The notes: generated by a model not told the origin, from the sequence alone. A DNA stretch of 64,000 nucleotides from Magnolia sinica (GCF_029962835.1 NC_080573.1:36945001-37009000); one strand, 5' to 3'; numbered from the stretch's first letter, positions 49,375 through 62,726 are shown. Numbers and translations: made by a program.

Positions 49375-49708
49375 GTAGGCCAGATAGAACTTACGTTAGA
49401 AACACATCGAACCTTATATCTAAACTACAAGTTAGCCCAGGGGATGCATTCGATCGATCCCTAGAGTACATTCGATCAAATTGTTCACCTGAGCACACCA
49501 AAACTAGAACCCTCAAGTCCAGAATCATCTATGAACCACGTCACTCAACCCTTAAGACCCAAGAATGGTGAACTAGACCCAAAATAGGACAGTTCAGGTC
49601 ATAAAAGTTCAACCTACTTGCCTAGCCCAAAAGCATGACATATTTGGTATATGTCAATCTAACCAACAGTTGTCATTGATTCGATTAATAGCTCACATTA
49701 AGTTGTGA

Positions 49709-52700
49709 TGTAAGGCCCCAAAAATTGGGGGTCGAGCGAAGCTCTACTCCCGAGGTCTAGTGCATCACTTATGCAATATGGATGATAATGTTCAGATTTC
49801 GCCCATATTAATGGGTTAAGCATGAGTGAGATTATACTAAAACAACATATCATACTCCAAAGAAAATGTAATTTAGCAAGTGTAAGACTGAAATATATGT
49901 ATTAAGATAAGTAAGCGGTTATCTGCTTCCAGAGTATGATAATGTAACAGGGTTGAATACATACATGTTTTGTTTCAAAATATACAAAATGTCAAAATGT
50001 CAAGTGTCCGACTAAATCATATATCCTTGTAATCCCGTCAAATCAGAACAAGGTCTACTTAGACCCGCCTAAGGGCTGAACGTAAGAGAATTCTTCCTCT
50101 AGGTCTATAAAGTCCAACCCCGTCACATAGACTTCATCGTCACTGCATCTAAACCAGAGTCTGGGTGGTGTTTTAAAACACCATCCCTAGATGGGAATGA
50201 GTGGCTAACTCAGTGGTACTATAAGGCAAAGGTTAGTATGTTATCAATTCAATTAAACAGTAATGATAAAGCAATACAACAATCACTTCCTAATTACTCT
50301 TGTTAATGCAAAAATGATATGTAGTAATGATGCATACCCTCGCCTGCACTCCCGCAACGACATCATCTCACGATCGCGCATGGTAAACTCCTTAAACGTG
50401 CGCTTCTTCGCCAAAGCACATGCAATGCGGTACATGATCGTGTTAGCTAAGTAATTCATTAGGCTTATTCATTCAGCAGATTCGAGAAGCTAAGGTATCT
50501 CCCTTTATATCACTTACCTAAACAATGATCCATATAGGGTCGTCAATTCTAATTAATCACATACGATAGGCAAGTTGTGGGGCATCACCCTTGATGAAAA
50601 GCAGTGGATAGGTAAATTCACGAGTTTACACTCGAGGTCACAACAGAGAGGCTCGTCACCTTAGCGTAGGCCTAGTTTATACTCGAGGTCACTAAGGGAG
50701 GCTCGTCACCTGAACGTAGGCTGACATCTCGAATACGGTGTCCTATACACCACCATATTTGGCTCACGAGTTTGGGTTGCTCACTGGTCACTACGGGGAG
50801 GCTCGTCACCCCGACGTAGGCCAACAGCTCAACCACAGTGTCCCATACACCACCATATCCAGCTCATGAGTCTTAGCGGATCTTGGTACCCTGTTTAAAC
50901 GGATTTTGCATTGGTAAGCGGTACCTTAGATTCAAGCAGTAGCATCCATACATGGTAAACACACAATAGGCCAATCGGGTTATTTGAAAAGTTCGATTGG
51001 CATGAGTGCATGCTTAAGTAATCGACATGAAGCGCACAAGCACTCCACATGGCCTAACCACTGTCGACAATCACCGTATGGCTCGGATTCATCGAACGTG
51101 TCCAGTGTGGCGAAATTAGTTCGGCCAATCAAACAGGAACCATTACCGATTACCTGGACTACGTAGTAGTCCCAATCACACTCAAATGTACTAAATAATC
51201 ACATATATTATTCTTAACAATATTTAACAAACAATTTAAACAAAATTCCCAACTGAGCATTTTATCAAACACAGAACATTTTACTATACATACGCATTTT
51301 ATCCAATCACATAGTAGCAATTTATATTACATGAAGGAAATTATAGGTATGGATAAGGTAGTTGAAAATCCTATCTCAACACCCTCATTAGAAGTGATTC
51401 AACAAATAATTTCTCATTCAGACATTTTATCAAACACTTAGGTTCATATATTATGGCAAATCCTTTCACAAAGGAGTTGTCATTCACACAACAAACATGA
51501 ATTCTAGGTTAATAGTCAGGGCAAGCACAAATCATGATTTCAATTTCATTCAAACATTTCAACAAACACATGTAATGCATTTTATATTCACATAGTTCAC
51601 ACACATGTATAATTTATTGAATACATCATAACTAAGATCATATGGTAGTAATCAAGTCAGATATAAATCATTGCTGACATTGAAAGCCTTGAAAACCATG
51701 ACCTAAATGTTTATAGTCTGCACCTTTCGTCAAAAAACTCGTTTCGAACTCGGTTCAAATCCTACGCTTCCATTTATAGAACAACGGCTACCTAAATAAC
51801 AAAATAGGTTAGCTATTTCGTCGATTCCTCTATTTGGATTCCTAAAACAAGATTATGATTAGGATTTCTTACCAAAATTGTAGCCGAAAGAGGGTTGGAT
51901 AGTGAAAGAAAATGGCGATCTAACACGTAGAGTCGTGTGGGAGGATTCCTGCAACGATCTCCCTGACTCTCCCTTCTCTCCTCACTCTTTTCCCCTCTTT
52001 TCTCTCTTCTCTCTAGTAAGGTTTGGAGAAATTCATATGGGAGAGAGAGAGGTCAGTTTAAGGGCCTTATATAGGCTCAAAAGCGATGCAAATGGGCTTA
52101 GGGCCATGGAATACCTGGTTTGTATCCAAAGGGCAAGTGTTTTTGACAAACAAGGCCCATAGGGAGGTCCACAACTCACATACATCGTAGGGTAAGTTCC
52201 CTGACAATGGATCTATGTAAGGACTATCTTTTTGGTGCGATCTGACAAACGAATCGGCCGTGAAGGACCTATATCAGATCGACGGTCATCGTTCCTCAAT
52301 CAGGGCCACAAGTATACTAATTGGTGCGGAAAAATTTCTCTGACCCATGAGTGAAGTTCGGTCAGAATCTAACGGTCTGAAGTCTTCAATTTCGCTCGCA
52401 AGCGAATGGTCCAATTCACTTAAGTTTTGGTTCACTTTTTAAAGATATTCACGTTTCTCACACACTTCGCTCAGGGTTTTAAATTGTACGCTTCTGGATA
52501 CTATATGGCCTCAATTCCCATGATGCTTATCAAGCTCAATAAGGTGGTCATAACCTTAGAGTTTCACGGTCATCGGACTTCCGATGTGCGGTCCAGGTCC
52601 GATACGGAGTTTCAATGTGCTCCCGAGAGCAACTGGGTTTCGAGATTTTTCTGAAGTTTTCAAGTAATGTTGAGTTAGCGATTTTAACAATTTTGGGTCT

Positions 52701-53687
52701 TGTCATTTGTATAGAAAGTGGATCAACCCAAATCCACTGATTGTTTAGTTTAGTACTTAACTAAATTCCACCCTAATTTCGATAGCATAAGGTCCTAGGG
52801 TAGTTCTATGTCCCTTTTTGGCACTTTTAGTTAGTATGTTATTTTAGTTATTTTTTTAATAGTTCATCATCAAGTCTAATTTATCTCTACCAAATTTCAC
52901 TAGATTTCGTGTTGTAGAAAAATTCTAAAAATTCTAAAAGTAGCAGCTGTTCGAACTAATAATTTTTAAACAGTTGTCACATCAACCTAGATTTAACTAT
53001 ATTAAAATTTTTATTATATTTTTTACTTATTTTTATATGAAACTAAATTATCAAGATTAAATCTAGCTTTTGAATCACCTAAATTGGAGTTATATTGAGG
53101 GAGATATGACTTTTTGAAGTCAATTGAAAACTAGAGAAAACTGCAGCCAAGGTCCACCAAAACTTAGTGCACCGGCGGCGCGCTGCAGTCAGGGCGGTGG
53201 CGCCGTGGTCTGCTGGAGAGCCGGTGGTGCGTCTCTGCCTAGGCGGTGCCGCCGCGCTCGCCTGGTGGTGGTTTTACCACTTGTTTTCTTGAAATGGGCA
53301 TATCTTCCTATTTGGAATGAGTTACGCGACACGCCATATATGAATTTGAGGTAGGAGAAGCTGATCTATCCAAATAATCTATTTATTTTGTGATATTTCA
53401 TAATTTTAATAGTAAAAAACCCATTTTATTTATAGATTTACTATTTATAGTAAATTTTAGTTTAAGTATTGTTCTTTATCATTTAAACTTTCGGATTAGT
53501 GTCTAATATGAAAGTATTTAGAAAATTTTGAAGAATAAGGTAGTGAAAGGTGAGATTTTTGAAGGAAATAGGTTGAAAGGGGATTTGAGGCTTTAGGATT
53601 GAGTTTTGAGAATTCAATAAGGGGTTATGATTGGCCCATTGCCTAAGGACGTCTAACTCCAAGTTGGTAAAAATTCGGGACGTTACA
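49709..53687. mobile_element. Giant solo-LTR-like element 2 (4.0 kb)
   Basis: It starts TGTAAGGCCCCAAAAATTGG, ends GGGACGTTACA, and is flanked by TGTGA on both sides (49704-49708, 53688-53692). It is collinear with the element at 45455-49374 over its whole length at roughly 70-75 percent identity by eye, so these are two separate insertions of one family. The uninterrupted host site is visible near 60808-60816. It has no coding domains. A short GC-rich block (53150-53280) is unlike its counterpart in element 1. Confidence 0.85.
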
Positions 53688-54611
53688 TGTGAATTTGGGA
53701 AAAAAATGTTTGTGATTATAAATACCCCTCAACCCTTTCTTTCTTTCCTTCTTTCATTCCTTCCAAGCCCTAGGGTTTTAAAGAAAATGAGAGAGAGAGA
53801 GAGAGAGGTAGATCGGAGCCAGATCTCGTCACTCCAGATCATGTCAGTTCTCCCAGATCACCTCCCACTAGTAGCTTCTCATCTTAACTTTGATTTTTAA
53901 AGCCCTACCCATAATATAGAGTTGTCCATCTTCAAGTGAAAGTCATGCGTAAGGCATAGCATCACTAGAGCCTTGGATTCATGTCGAGTCAAGCAGCCCT
54001 AGGCAATCGTTGGATCCCATGGTAAGTAAACCATTTACAAATTTGGGGAAAATCAATGTAGAGGCTCCGAATTGAAGTTGTCTTAGGTATTCCCCAATTT
54101 TAAGACCTAGGAACCGTATCCAACAAGTCACACCCAAATTGAGGGTGGTTGAGCTAAGGAACCCTAGCCCCAAGGTGATTAAATGCCCTTCAAGCTTTCT
54201 TACTACATTTTTTCTCTTAAGATGGTCTCAATACTTGGGTAATTATGCTAATCAACCAATAAATCAAGTGATATCCCTTGTAGTCTATACTTTATCTGTT
54301 AGCCCTAGAATTATTTGGTTATGAATCCTATGATAACTCTTGTAACATATGCCACATGTGTCAATTATAAGATTATTTGGTAGAATTCCTAACTCTAGAA
54401 ATATGTATATGAAAACTCAATATGTTAGCTCTTTGTATAGGTTGTTGCACATATGCGCACTTCGTTACATGCCTAAGTGTAATACTTGTCTCGTTGATTA
54501 TATATAAACATGCACTGAATACGTTTTAGAGTAAATTTTTTATGTTAGCATGTTAAAATGTTTGGAATCACGATTTCTTGAAATCAGAACTCACTTGTGA
54601 TATCCACAAGG

Positions 54612-57139
54612 ATAATGGGTGATTGTGGATTGACTCATGCGACCCGGCTACCCCATTTGTGATTTATATAGTTGTAACACGTATATAAGATTGTACCTCG
54701 AACTATTGGTCACCTTGTATTTTAGATCAAATGGAATTGGCTATAAACTAACCATCTTTGGAAAGTATGGTGCCTCGTTGTCTTTGATAGGTGGAACCCC
54801 TTTGTGGTGTCCTTAAATGGACTTAGTGCCTTGTTGGCTTTTATTGAAAGGCTCATTTTGTTTCAATTATATAAACCATGAGGGTAAGGTTTGAAATTGT
54901 GGTCTAAGTTCAATAGTCGCTACAATAAGACCTAGAAAGTAAGGCTAAGTCCTAGAGGGGGGTCAATAGAATCTTTTAAAAAATTTAAAATTAAATTGCA
55001 AAGGTTCACCTCCAACCACTCAATCAAACAAACAAGATATAGATTGATTTACCAATTCAACTCAAATCTAAAATATAAACACAGTGAATCATCATGTGAG
55101 CAATTCATCAAACATGTTGCCTACAATAAATATATACATTCACAAACATTCAACAAAATAAAACTAATAATAAATAAAGATTCATTCAACCCATTGCATA
55201 CGATGTATAATGGTTCGGTTATATGCCTACTCAACTCTTGGCTGACATTCTCTCCTAAAGTTTACCGGATTTTACTATGACATTGGTTTTAAATCAAGTT
55301 TACCATAAACCTTTACAACCTACACAAGGTATACACATTTTGCATCCGTTGATGGCCTACACACGGTCATAAAGAGTTTGGATCTCAAACTCAACAAAAT
55401 TTCATACACAAGGATGACACACATATGCTCCCGTTGGAGGCCTATATAAGGACTTAGTGAGTTTGGTTCATCAAACTCTAAAATCTAATTGTACACAAGA
55501 ATCAATTTCTAGACAAAATGGACTCAAAAAATACTTTTTTACTCGAAATAGATGAGCCCCCATGAATGCACCATATTGAAGAGGTTCTTCTATCATGAAA
55601 GGTTCTTCTTCAACTCCCTTAAACAATAATCTTATAGAAGATGTGCCTTTGTAGTGCCAAGGTAGGGGAGAAAATGATGGATGAATCTTTCTAAAGTATA
55701 AAGCATTCATTGGCCATAATGACAAAAGATTTTCTTGATTTAGATTAGGTCAAGGCCATTAATATATGCATTGAGTTCATTATTCAAACTGAGCTTTAAA
55801 TGCTCATTAATGCTCTCATAAACACTAGGATTGAATGATGAACTCAGGGGATTAGAGCTTGGGAAGAAGGTTTTAAACTAGGAAAAACACTCACACAAGG
55901 CTCTAATGGATTCTCCTCGAAGTGCCCAGATGCCCATCTTCTCATATAAATAGACTACATTTTAAACAAAGAAAAATGGAAAGATAATGCTAGGCTCAAT
56001 CGCTCGAGAAAGGCCTCGATCAATCAAGCTTCAAATGATTTCAAAATAAAATGCTTGCTGGACAAATCTAGACAAGTTTGATCGATCGAACTTGATAGCT
56101 GAAGAGGGATCGAGGATTTTCTCGATCGATCAAACATGCTTTTTTTTGCTATGTAGTTCACTGGACGTTTTTGGCCTATTTCGATCACTTGAGGTTGATT
56201 GATCGAGCATGAGCTCGATTACTCGAGACATAGCTTGATCAAAGTGCATATTTAAGCTGATTTTGAAGTTCAAATCTATGCACATATTCAAGATCCAATT
56301 TGTTCTATTGGACAAGGCTTTAAACACTTGGCAATTAGTTTTCCTAACAAAGGATAGGCTAACTAGATTTATTTTAATTTTGGGCTATAAGTTCATAGGT
56401 TTTGGAACCAAGGCACTACCATGTATACATGTCTTTGAATAGCCTTAAAATGTCATAGATCTTCAAGTCTTCAATTCTTCTACTTGTTGGATCAAAGTTA
56501 GCCACTAGTTGTATGGACTCTTCATAAATGGATTGTTTGCAAAATGGACTAATACATGTTGGATTAATCATACATTCGCGACATACGGGCATTCTCTGGT
56601 GGATAATATGGATGTTATGGTCGCACGTACCATTTCTTGAGATATCTTCACTAACTACTAACCATTATTTGAAAGATCATTTCATTTACTATGAGATAGG
56701 TCGACTATTTTAAAAGACCTAGGCTCTTGCATTGGTTCGGTTGGATTGCATCCCAGTACAATGAGTATTTTCATGCACTCATGCATTTAAATAAGATGTA
56801 TTATAAACTATAATTTTCTATATATTTTTCTCAAAAATATACTTGACTAATATATCAACTATGTAATCTTGATGGGACTTATCATTGAGTTGGCCACTCA
56901 TCATCTGTTATGTGCAATTTCACCCAACTGTACAGGTAGTGCAAGGTTGATCGTGTCGAGGTTTAACCTGAGGATATCCTAGAAGGAGATGTGGGGAGTT
57001 AATTATCATGGAACTTTGTTGTAGTAGCTGAGCTTTGTGGCTCACCAGTAGATTTATTTTCTTACCCTTTTGTCGTTTCTATATTCATACTTTTTAGTTA
57101 TTGTGGGCGTTCTAGTCCCCAGCTGTGGGATCCATTTTA
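54612..57139. other. Block in the old 5' LTR missing from its 3' LTR
   Basis: The old element's LTRs align up to 54611 (with 61799) and again from 57140 (with 61800). About 2.5 kb is therefore present only on this side. Part of it (about 54920-56520) opens with 'aagtcctagaggggggtcaa', a wording typical of plant LTR starts, and contains 'gatcgatcgaac'-type motifs, so a further insertion is plausible. A deletion in the other LTR is the alternative. No gene is seen. Confidence 0.55.
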
Positions 57140-57463
57140 GATGATATACTTTTATATTCTTTTATGGATGTTGGCGTATTTAGCATGGTTACAGTTATCT
57201 TCACTTGCCTTTGATTTCGCTATTAACTGCATGCTACTCTGATCATTAATTGTGGGAATGAATGTTAAGTTGACTTAATGGATGGGCAGGAGATACACTC
57301 ACGTGTGGTTCTTCCTAGTAAGATACATGGGTTTTCACTGCAGGGGCATCGTATTCTAGTCATGAAAACTAAGGCGTTATAGAGTGCATGTTAATATCAA
57401 GCTAACACTCTCGAGTTCGGGGCCTGAGTCTTCATACTTAGGTGCTGAGTTTTGGGTGTTATA

Positions 57464-60133
57464 GAGTTGGTATCAAAGTAGAGTATTGAGATAACCAGGG
57501 CCTTGGGAATGAGGCTTATCCAAACCATAATAACCAAATGTCGGGATGTAGAAAATGAGGGAATCGACCCTGAGTAGGGAAACCCTAAGATTAAGGAAAA
57601 CCTGAAAATGCAAGAATTAAGCTCTTAGGTTCCCATGAGAGGTTCTAAGATGACCCTTCGAATGGGGAAACTTACGTTTTAAGATAACCCTTCTAGGGTA
57701 GGAAGGTGTCCACCACTTTACCCATGAAACCTAACTCTTTGTCTTGAACAATTTGTATTTAGATGTGTCGCATCGTCCCCCTTAATGGGGAACCTCTTAC
57801 TGAACTACCATATGACTTTTCCTAGGTTAGATGTGACAATCCCTTTTAGTTCTAAAGGTAGAAGTGACAAGAGGAATCGTTGCTCATTCAAGGAATATTT
57901 ATCCATTAGGCCGAATTATGAAATTTGGGATATCCTGTGGTGTGAAAGCAGGAAATCGTATAATGTTTCCCAAGGGTCAGGAATTTTCAAAACCACGGGC
58001 TTATGAAACCATGTTTAAGCAAAGTATTTGTAGTTTGACCCAATTCTAAATCCTAATCAATTACTAATGGAATCACTACTTTGATTAAGCAAAAGACAGG
58101 AATTCACTAGGACTGAGAAGTGATATAACGAGCCTTCTGACATGGCCAAGTGGGAGATTGGCATATTGGATTCAATCTCACTAGCCCCCGTCTTTTCGTG
58201 CTAGTTGAATACCATTACTCCATCCCTTGGGTAGGGAAGATCTTGTTGGAACATCATCGACCCTTTGGAAGATGCTAGATACAGTCAATCGAACCAGGGA
58301 GTCGTATTTAGGCTTAAAGGAAATAGGGTGCCACCTAATCATCCGTGAGACATAATAGTACTACCCCGAATGACCCGCAATTAGGTAATTTATACCACCC
58401 TTATGATGAAAAATCTTAGGGCATCAGTGGAGAGGTCACGTCCCATACTGTAGTGTGTGAGTACCAAATTCTAGTAGATTGCCTAAGGGGGTTCGAGGTG
58501 CACGAGCTCCTTTTCTAGTTGGGGTGGGACCCTATCCTATCATTTAAGGATCCTGTGTATTAGGGCCTAGTCCGATCAGTCTTCATTAGGTGCTCGAAGC
58601 CGGGTATGAAGCCACCCAACTTCAACATCTGGTATAATGGTAGGGTTAAGCATATGACTCCGACCACTATTAGTTAGTTGATAGGGGTTCCGCCATCCAG
58701 GATCGACTTTCCCAAGTCTGATTCGACTTCTCAGACCTAAAGGGAGGGGTGGACTCATTTCCTATGCATCGTCAGCATTGTCAAATGGTATTAGGACAAT
58801 ACCACATTCTTCACGTAATCTTCATCACCAATGTGTACGCATGCTCGGGTAACTACACGGATTTAACCCTGTTTATATTGGAAACGCTACACAAGGTTGG
58901 TTTTCATTGACAACTCTACCTTCTTATGTTAATTGTGCACTAGAGTGTGTCAGTGTTGTTGTCAAGCTATTCATCTGCCTTACAATTTGGCCATCTCATT
59001 TACATATTGGTATGATGGTGTAAATTTTCAAAGCCTTCCGTACGTCCTGTTCCAATAAATCTAATTAATGAAAATAGCATTCGAAAGATGAATGCGTTTG
59101 CAGTAGGCACCCACATCACCACAAGAGGTTGCCTCGCCATCTTTGGAGGTAGATCATCTTCTTCTTCCTCTTCCTCATCCGATCGTGCTCCATCCATTGG
59201 CCATTCGTAACATGGATTGGCCTCGATCGAGGAGAGGCAAGCCAATATAGAGGAGGGGCAAGCGAGCATAGAGAGATCACATTGAAAGATCTACCGCTTC
59301 CTCCAGAGTTTGGTATCGTGTTTCTGCCAGAAGGGACATGAAGTTCTTGATCCCCGACCAGCTCTGGTTAGACAGTTGGTTGTTTTTGGTATGTATAATC
59401 ATCAGCCTTTAACTTCTGATCAAGTTTTGTTGGTCGTTGTCGCTATGTATTCATGAACATATTTATTGTTCGCATTCGCCAAATATCTAATTGATTATTT
59501 TGTGACTTGTATAAACTTTTGTAATTATAACTTCGACATCTTAGTTGTTTCATACACTTTTATTGCATCGGTTTCTTTCATTCATATATGCTCAACAGAT
59601 GTTGTTTTGCATATTCCTGCTTTCGTAGATATAGCTCACCTAGGGGAGTCATATTCCTTATATATACACATAGGCATAATACTTGTTAGCCCAACGTCTT
59701 CTCGCTTAGGGTTTTGTCATCCCCTGATAGGTAGATAAGAGATGTGCATGGAATCTTTAAGAGTAAATTATTTTTAAGGGGGGGGGGGGGGACGAAACTA
59801 AGCTCACCTAAGCTCATGCATGTGTCTCTCCGATTAGGGAAAGCAGATCTTGATCATGCATGGATACAGATCATTAGTTGATACATTAAGGCCTTTCACC
59901 TGCCCAATCGTGTGATGGGCTTGTATAATACTAGACAAAAACTTCAAACGACCGACCAACATCACTAAGTAGGATCCAAGTCATCATTAGGTCACTAATA
60001 GTGAACCCGTCAAAGAGGAGCAGTTTAGGGTTTGAAAACAAGACTGGATCGTGCGAACGTTGGGATCACTAAATATGAAATTGATAGAAACTTAGATAAG
60101 TTGGGGAATAAAATTATTTTAAATAAGGTAGGC
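57464..60133. other. Interior of the old Ty3-type element, no domain visible
   Basis: 2.7 kb between the primer site and the 3' LTR. Short open stretches exist on both strands, but none shows a zinc knuckle, protease, polymerase or integrase motif. A run of 14 G's lies at 59778-59791. An acid-rich chance frame on the minus strand near 59150-59180 comes from a 'cttcttcctc' microsatellite. Confidence 0.5.
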
Positions 60134-60908
60134 TATAACATCCCGACCCTCCGATACTTGGGTATTATATGTCCTCGAGCATTACCTAAATTGTTTTCAA
60201 GTAAGTGTATAACCACACGCGTTTGCACGTGCACATGCGCATATTTGAAATAAAAAGACTTAAGGTCTGTGATCGAAGCCCTAAAACCAGAAACCCATGA
60301 CCTAATTGAATCTTGTATGTTGACGAATCGGATCGAACCCTAGCACTTATGGGACCCGAATCCCTACTCCATTAGCCGAACGTCTGATTACGTAAAGCCT
60401 ACCTAAAAATATGTCAAATTGAATATTCAATCCCTAAGCCAATCCAACAAGTCCATTTGACTAAGCCCTAATATAGGCCAGATAGAACTTATGTTAGAAA
60501 CACATCAAACCTTTTATCATGACTACAAGTTAACCAAAGGGATGTATTCGATCGATCCTTAGAGTCCAGTCGGTCCAATCCTTCACCTAATCACACTAAA
60601 AACAAGAATCATTAAGTCAAGAATTATCTATGATCCACCTCACTCAACCCTTAGGGCTGAAGAACGATGAATCAAACCTAAAATAAGATAATTTAGGTCT
60701 TGACAAATCAACCTACCTGACTAGCCCAAAAGCAGGACAAATTTGGCATTTGTCAGTACAATCGACTGATTGTTGATTCCTATCGGTCCAACCGACCACT
60801 CGCATTAAGTTGCAAATTTTTTTAAACAAGAAATGTTTGGGCTTATAAATACCCCTCAACCATTTCTTTCTTTCTTTCCTTCTAAGCCTTAGGGTTTTTA
60901 GAGAAAAT

Positions 60909-60969
<61 letters not shown>

Positions 60970-62139
60970 AGCAGGAGTGGGAGATTGGAGCCGAATCTCA
61001 CTGGTTTGGATTACATCGGTTCTCCTAAATCACCTTCAGCTGGCTTTTCGTCTGAGCTTGGGTTTTTGGAGCCCTAACAGTCATGTAATGTTGTCTGGCT
61101 TTGAGAGGAAGTCATGCATGAGGTGTAGCATCGCTAAAGCCTTCAATTCGTGTCGAATCCTGCCACCCTGGCCAATCATTGGATCTCATGGTAAATAAAT
61201 CATTTTTAAATCCTTGATTTAAACCCTAATTTGGGAAAAATCAATGTAAAGGCCCCAGATTGAAGTTGTCTCTTAGGTATTACCCAATTTTCATCTGTAA
61301 GAACCGTATTCGGCAAGTCGTGCCCAAATCAGGGGTGGTGGAGCCAATGAACCGTAGCCGCATGGTGATGAAATGCCCTTCGAGCTTTCCTACAATATTT
61401 TTAGTCTTGAAATAGTCTCAATACTTGAATAACTATGCTAATTAACCTATAAATCATGTGATAACCCTTGTAATCTATGTTTTATGTGTTAACCCAAGAA
61501 TTATTTGATTATGAGTCCTATGATAACTCTTGTAATCTATGCCACATGTGTCAATTTTAGAATTATTTGGTAGAATCTCTAACTCTAGAAATTTGTATAT
61601 GAACACCCAACATGTTAGCTCTTTGTATAGGTAGTTCCACATATGCGTTCCTTGTAACATGACTAAGTGTAATACTTACCTCGTAGATTACATATGAACA
61701 TGCATTGTAATAAGCTTTAGAATAAATTGTGAGTGTTGCCATTTTAAAATGTTTGGAATCACGAATCCCAGCAACTAGAACTCACTTGTAATATCCATAG
61801 AGATGATATACTTTTATATTTCCTTTTTAATGTTGGCATATTTGGCATGGTAACGATTATCTTGGCTCACCTTTGAATGCACTATTAACTGCACGCTACT
61901 CTGATCATTAATTGTGGGAATGAATGTTAACCTGACTTAGTGGACACATGGGAGATCCACCCACGTGCAGTTCTTCCCAGTGAGATACATGGGTTTTCAC
62001 CGCAACGGCATCACATTCTAGCCATAAAAAATGGGGCGTTCCAGAGTGGGTGTTGAAACCATTGTTTAATATCAAGCTAACACCCTTGAGCTTGGGGATT
62101 GAGTCTCTGTAATCGGGTAATGAGTTTTGGGGCGTTACA
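60134..62139 (+). repeat. 3' LTR of the old Ty3-type element (2.0 kb)
   Basis: It matches the pieces 45116-45454, 49375-49708, 53688-54611 and 57140-57463 in order. It ends GGGGCGTTACA and serves as the empty-site reference for both giant LTR-like insertions. It contains a (GT)n(GA)n microsatellite at 60908-60966, where the 5' LTR has a shorter (GA)n tract. Confidence 0.8.
60908..60966. repeat. Compound GT/GA microsatellite
   Basis: About 12 GT units followed by about 16 GA units, on the plus strand, inside the old 3' LTR. Confidence 0.95.
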
Positions 62140-62414
62140 CTTTATTTTGACAGGCCAACCATGATGTTTATGTAAGATCCACTCCAACCATTAGATATTC
62201 CCATATTAATCCCAGATACAAAAAAACTTAAGCTGACTTGTGATTTTGGTGGGCCATACGAAAGGAAAGATTTTGGAGAGAGATATCCACCTGTGATTTT
62301 TATAAGGCCTATTATCATAATTATATAAAATCTACTCCAACCATTAGCTTGCACACAAAATTTTATGCCAGTGGACCAAAAGTCATACCCATATATGATT
62401 CATGTGGGCCACAC
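62140..62414. repeat. Right arm of the inverted repeat around the stack
   Basis: Reverse complement of 44871-45102, with about 70-75 percent agreement by eye. Key words are 'ccactccaaccatta', 'ttttataaggccta' and 'gattcatgtgggccacac'. An 'atccactccaaccattag' phrase occurs twice (62168 and 62331), and the left arm shows a matching second, weaker copy ('aatgatggaagtggattt', 44942). Confidence 0.7.
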
Positions 62415-62726
62415 TAATGGATTGGAGGGTGAGCAATGCCTTTTACACTATTTCCACTCACGAGATCTACTCGGTTCATAGATGAAGCCAATTTTTTGGC
62501 CCTTAATCTTACATGGGTTAAATCTCCTAGTGGTCGGGGTGCATTTACATAAAGATCACCATCGAGCCCACCCAGCCACAAACCCATTTACTCGTGGAAG
62601 GGGTGGAATGATAATTATATTGATCAATGAGGTTACTTTTTTAAAACCTTTTTGACAAAGGTACTGATTGTAAATTCAGGTGGTTTTTTTATATAAAATT
62701 ACCTAATGTAAATATATAAAATTCAC
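62415..62726. other. Gene-free spacer
   Basis: AT-rich, partly of the same 'ccactcca' flavour as the arms ('aaaattcactccaatgttat' near 62716). No gene seen. Confidence 0.45.

Larger units (their letters stand above)
45116..62139 (+). mobile_element. Old Ty3/gypsy-type element hosting nested insertions
   Basis: The interrupted 5' LTR is spread over 45116-45454, 49375-49708 and 53688-57463. A primer site 'gttggtatcaaag' (57466-57478) follows. A 2.7-kb interior (57464-60133) comes next, and then the 3' LTR (60134-62139). The LTRs are clearly homologous but heavily diverged, so this is old. The interior is too short for gag-pol and shows no recognisable domain: it is either strongly deleted or was always non-autonomous. 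No convincing target duplication was found. It is a thoroughly broken fossil. Confidence 0.75.

Noticed and set aside
53124-53354. GC-rich 76-codon frame as a possible captured host exon
   Set aside because: It is short, cysteine/arginine/alanine-rich and without a domain. Kept only as a compositional oddity of the giant LTR, not as a gene.
59000-59269. Acidic 89-codon frame on the minus strand
   Set aside because: The DEEEEEEDD stretch comes from a short CTT/CTC microsatellite, inside a degraded element interior.
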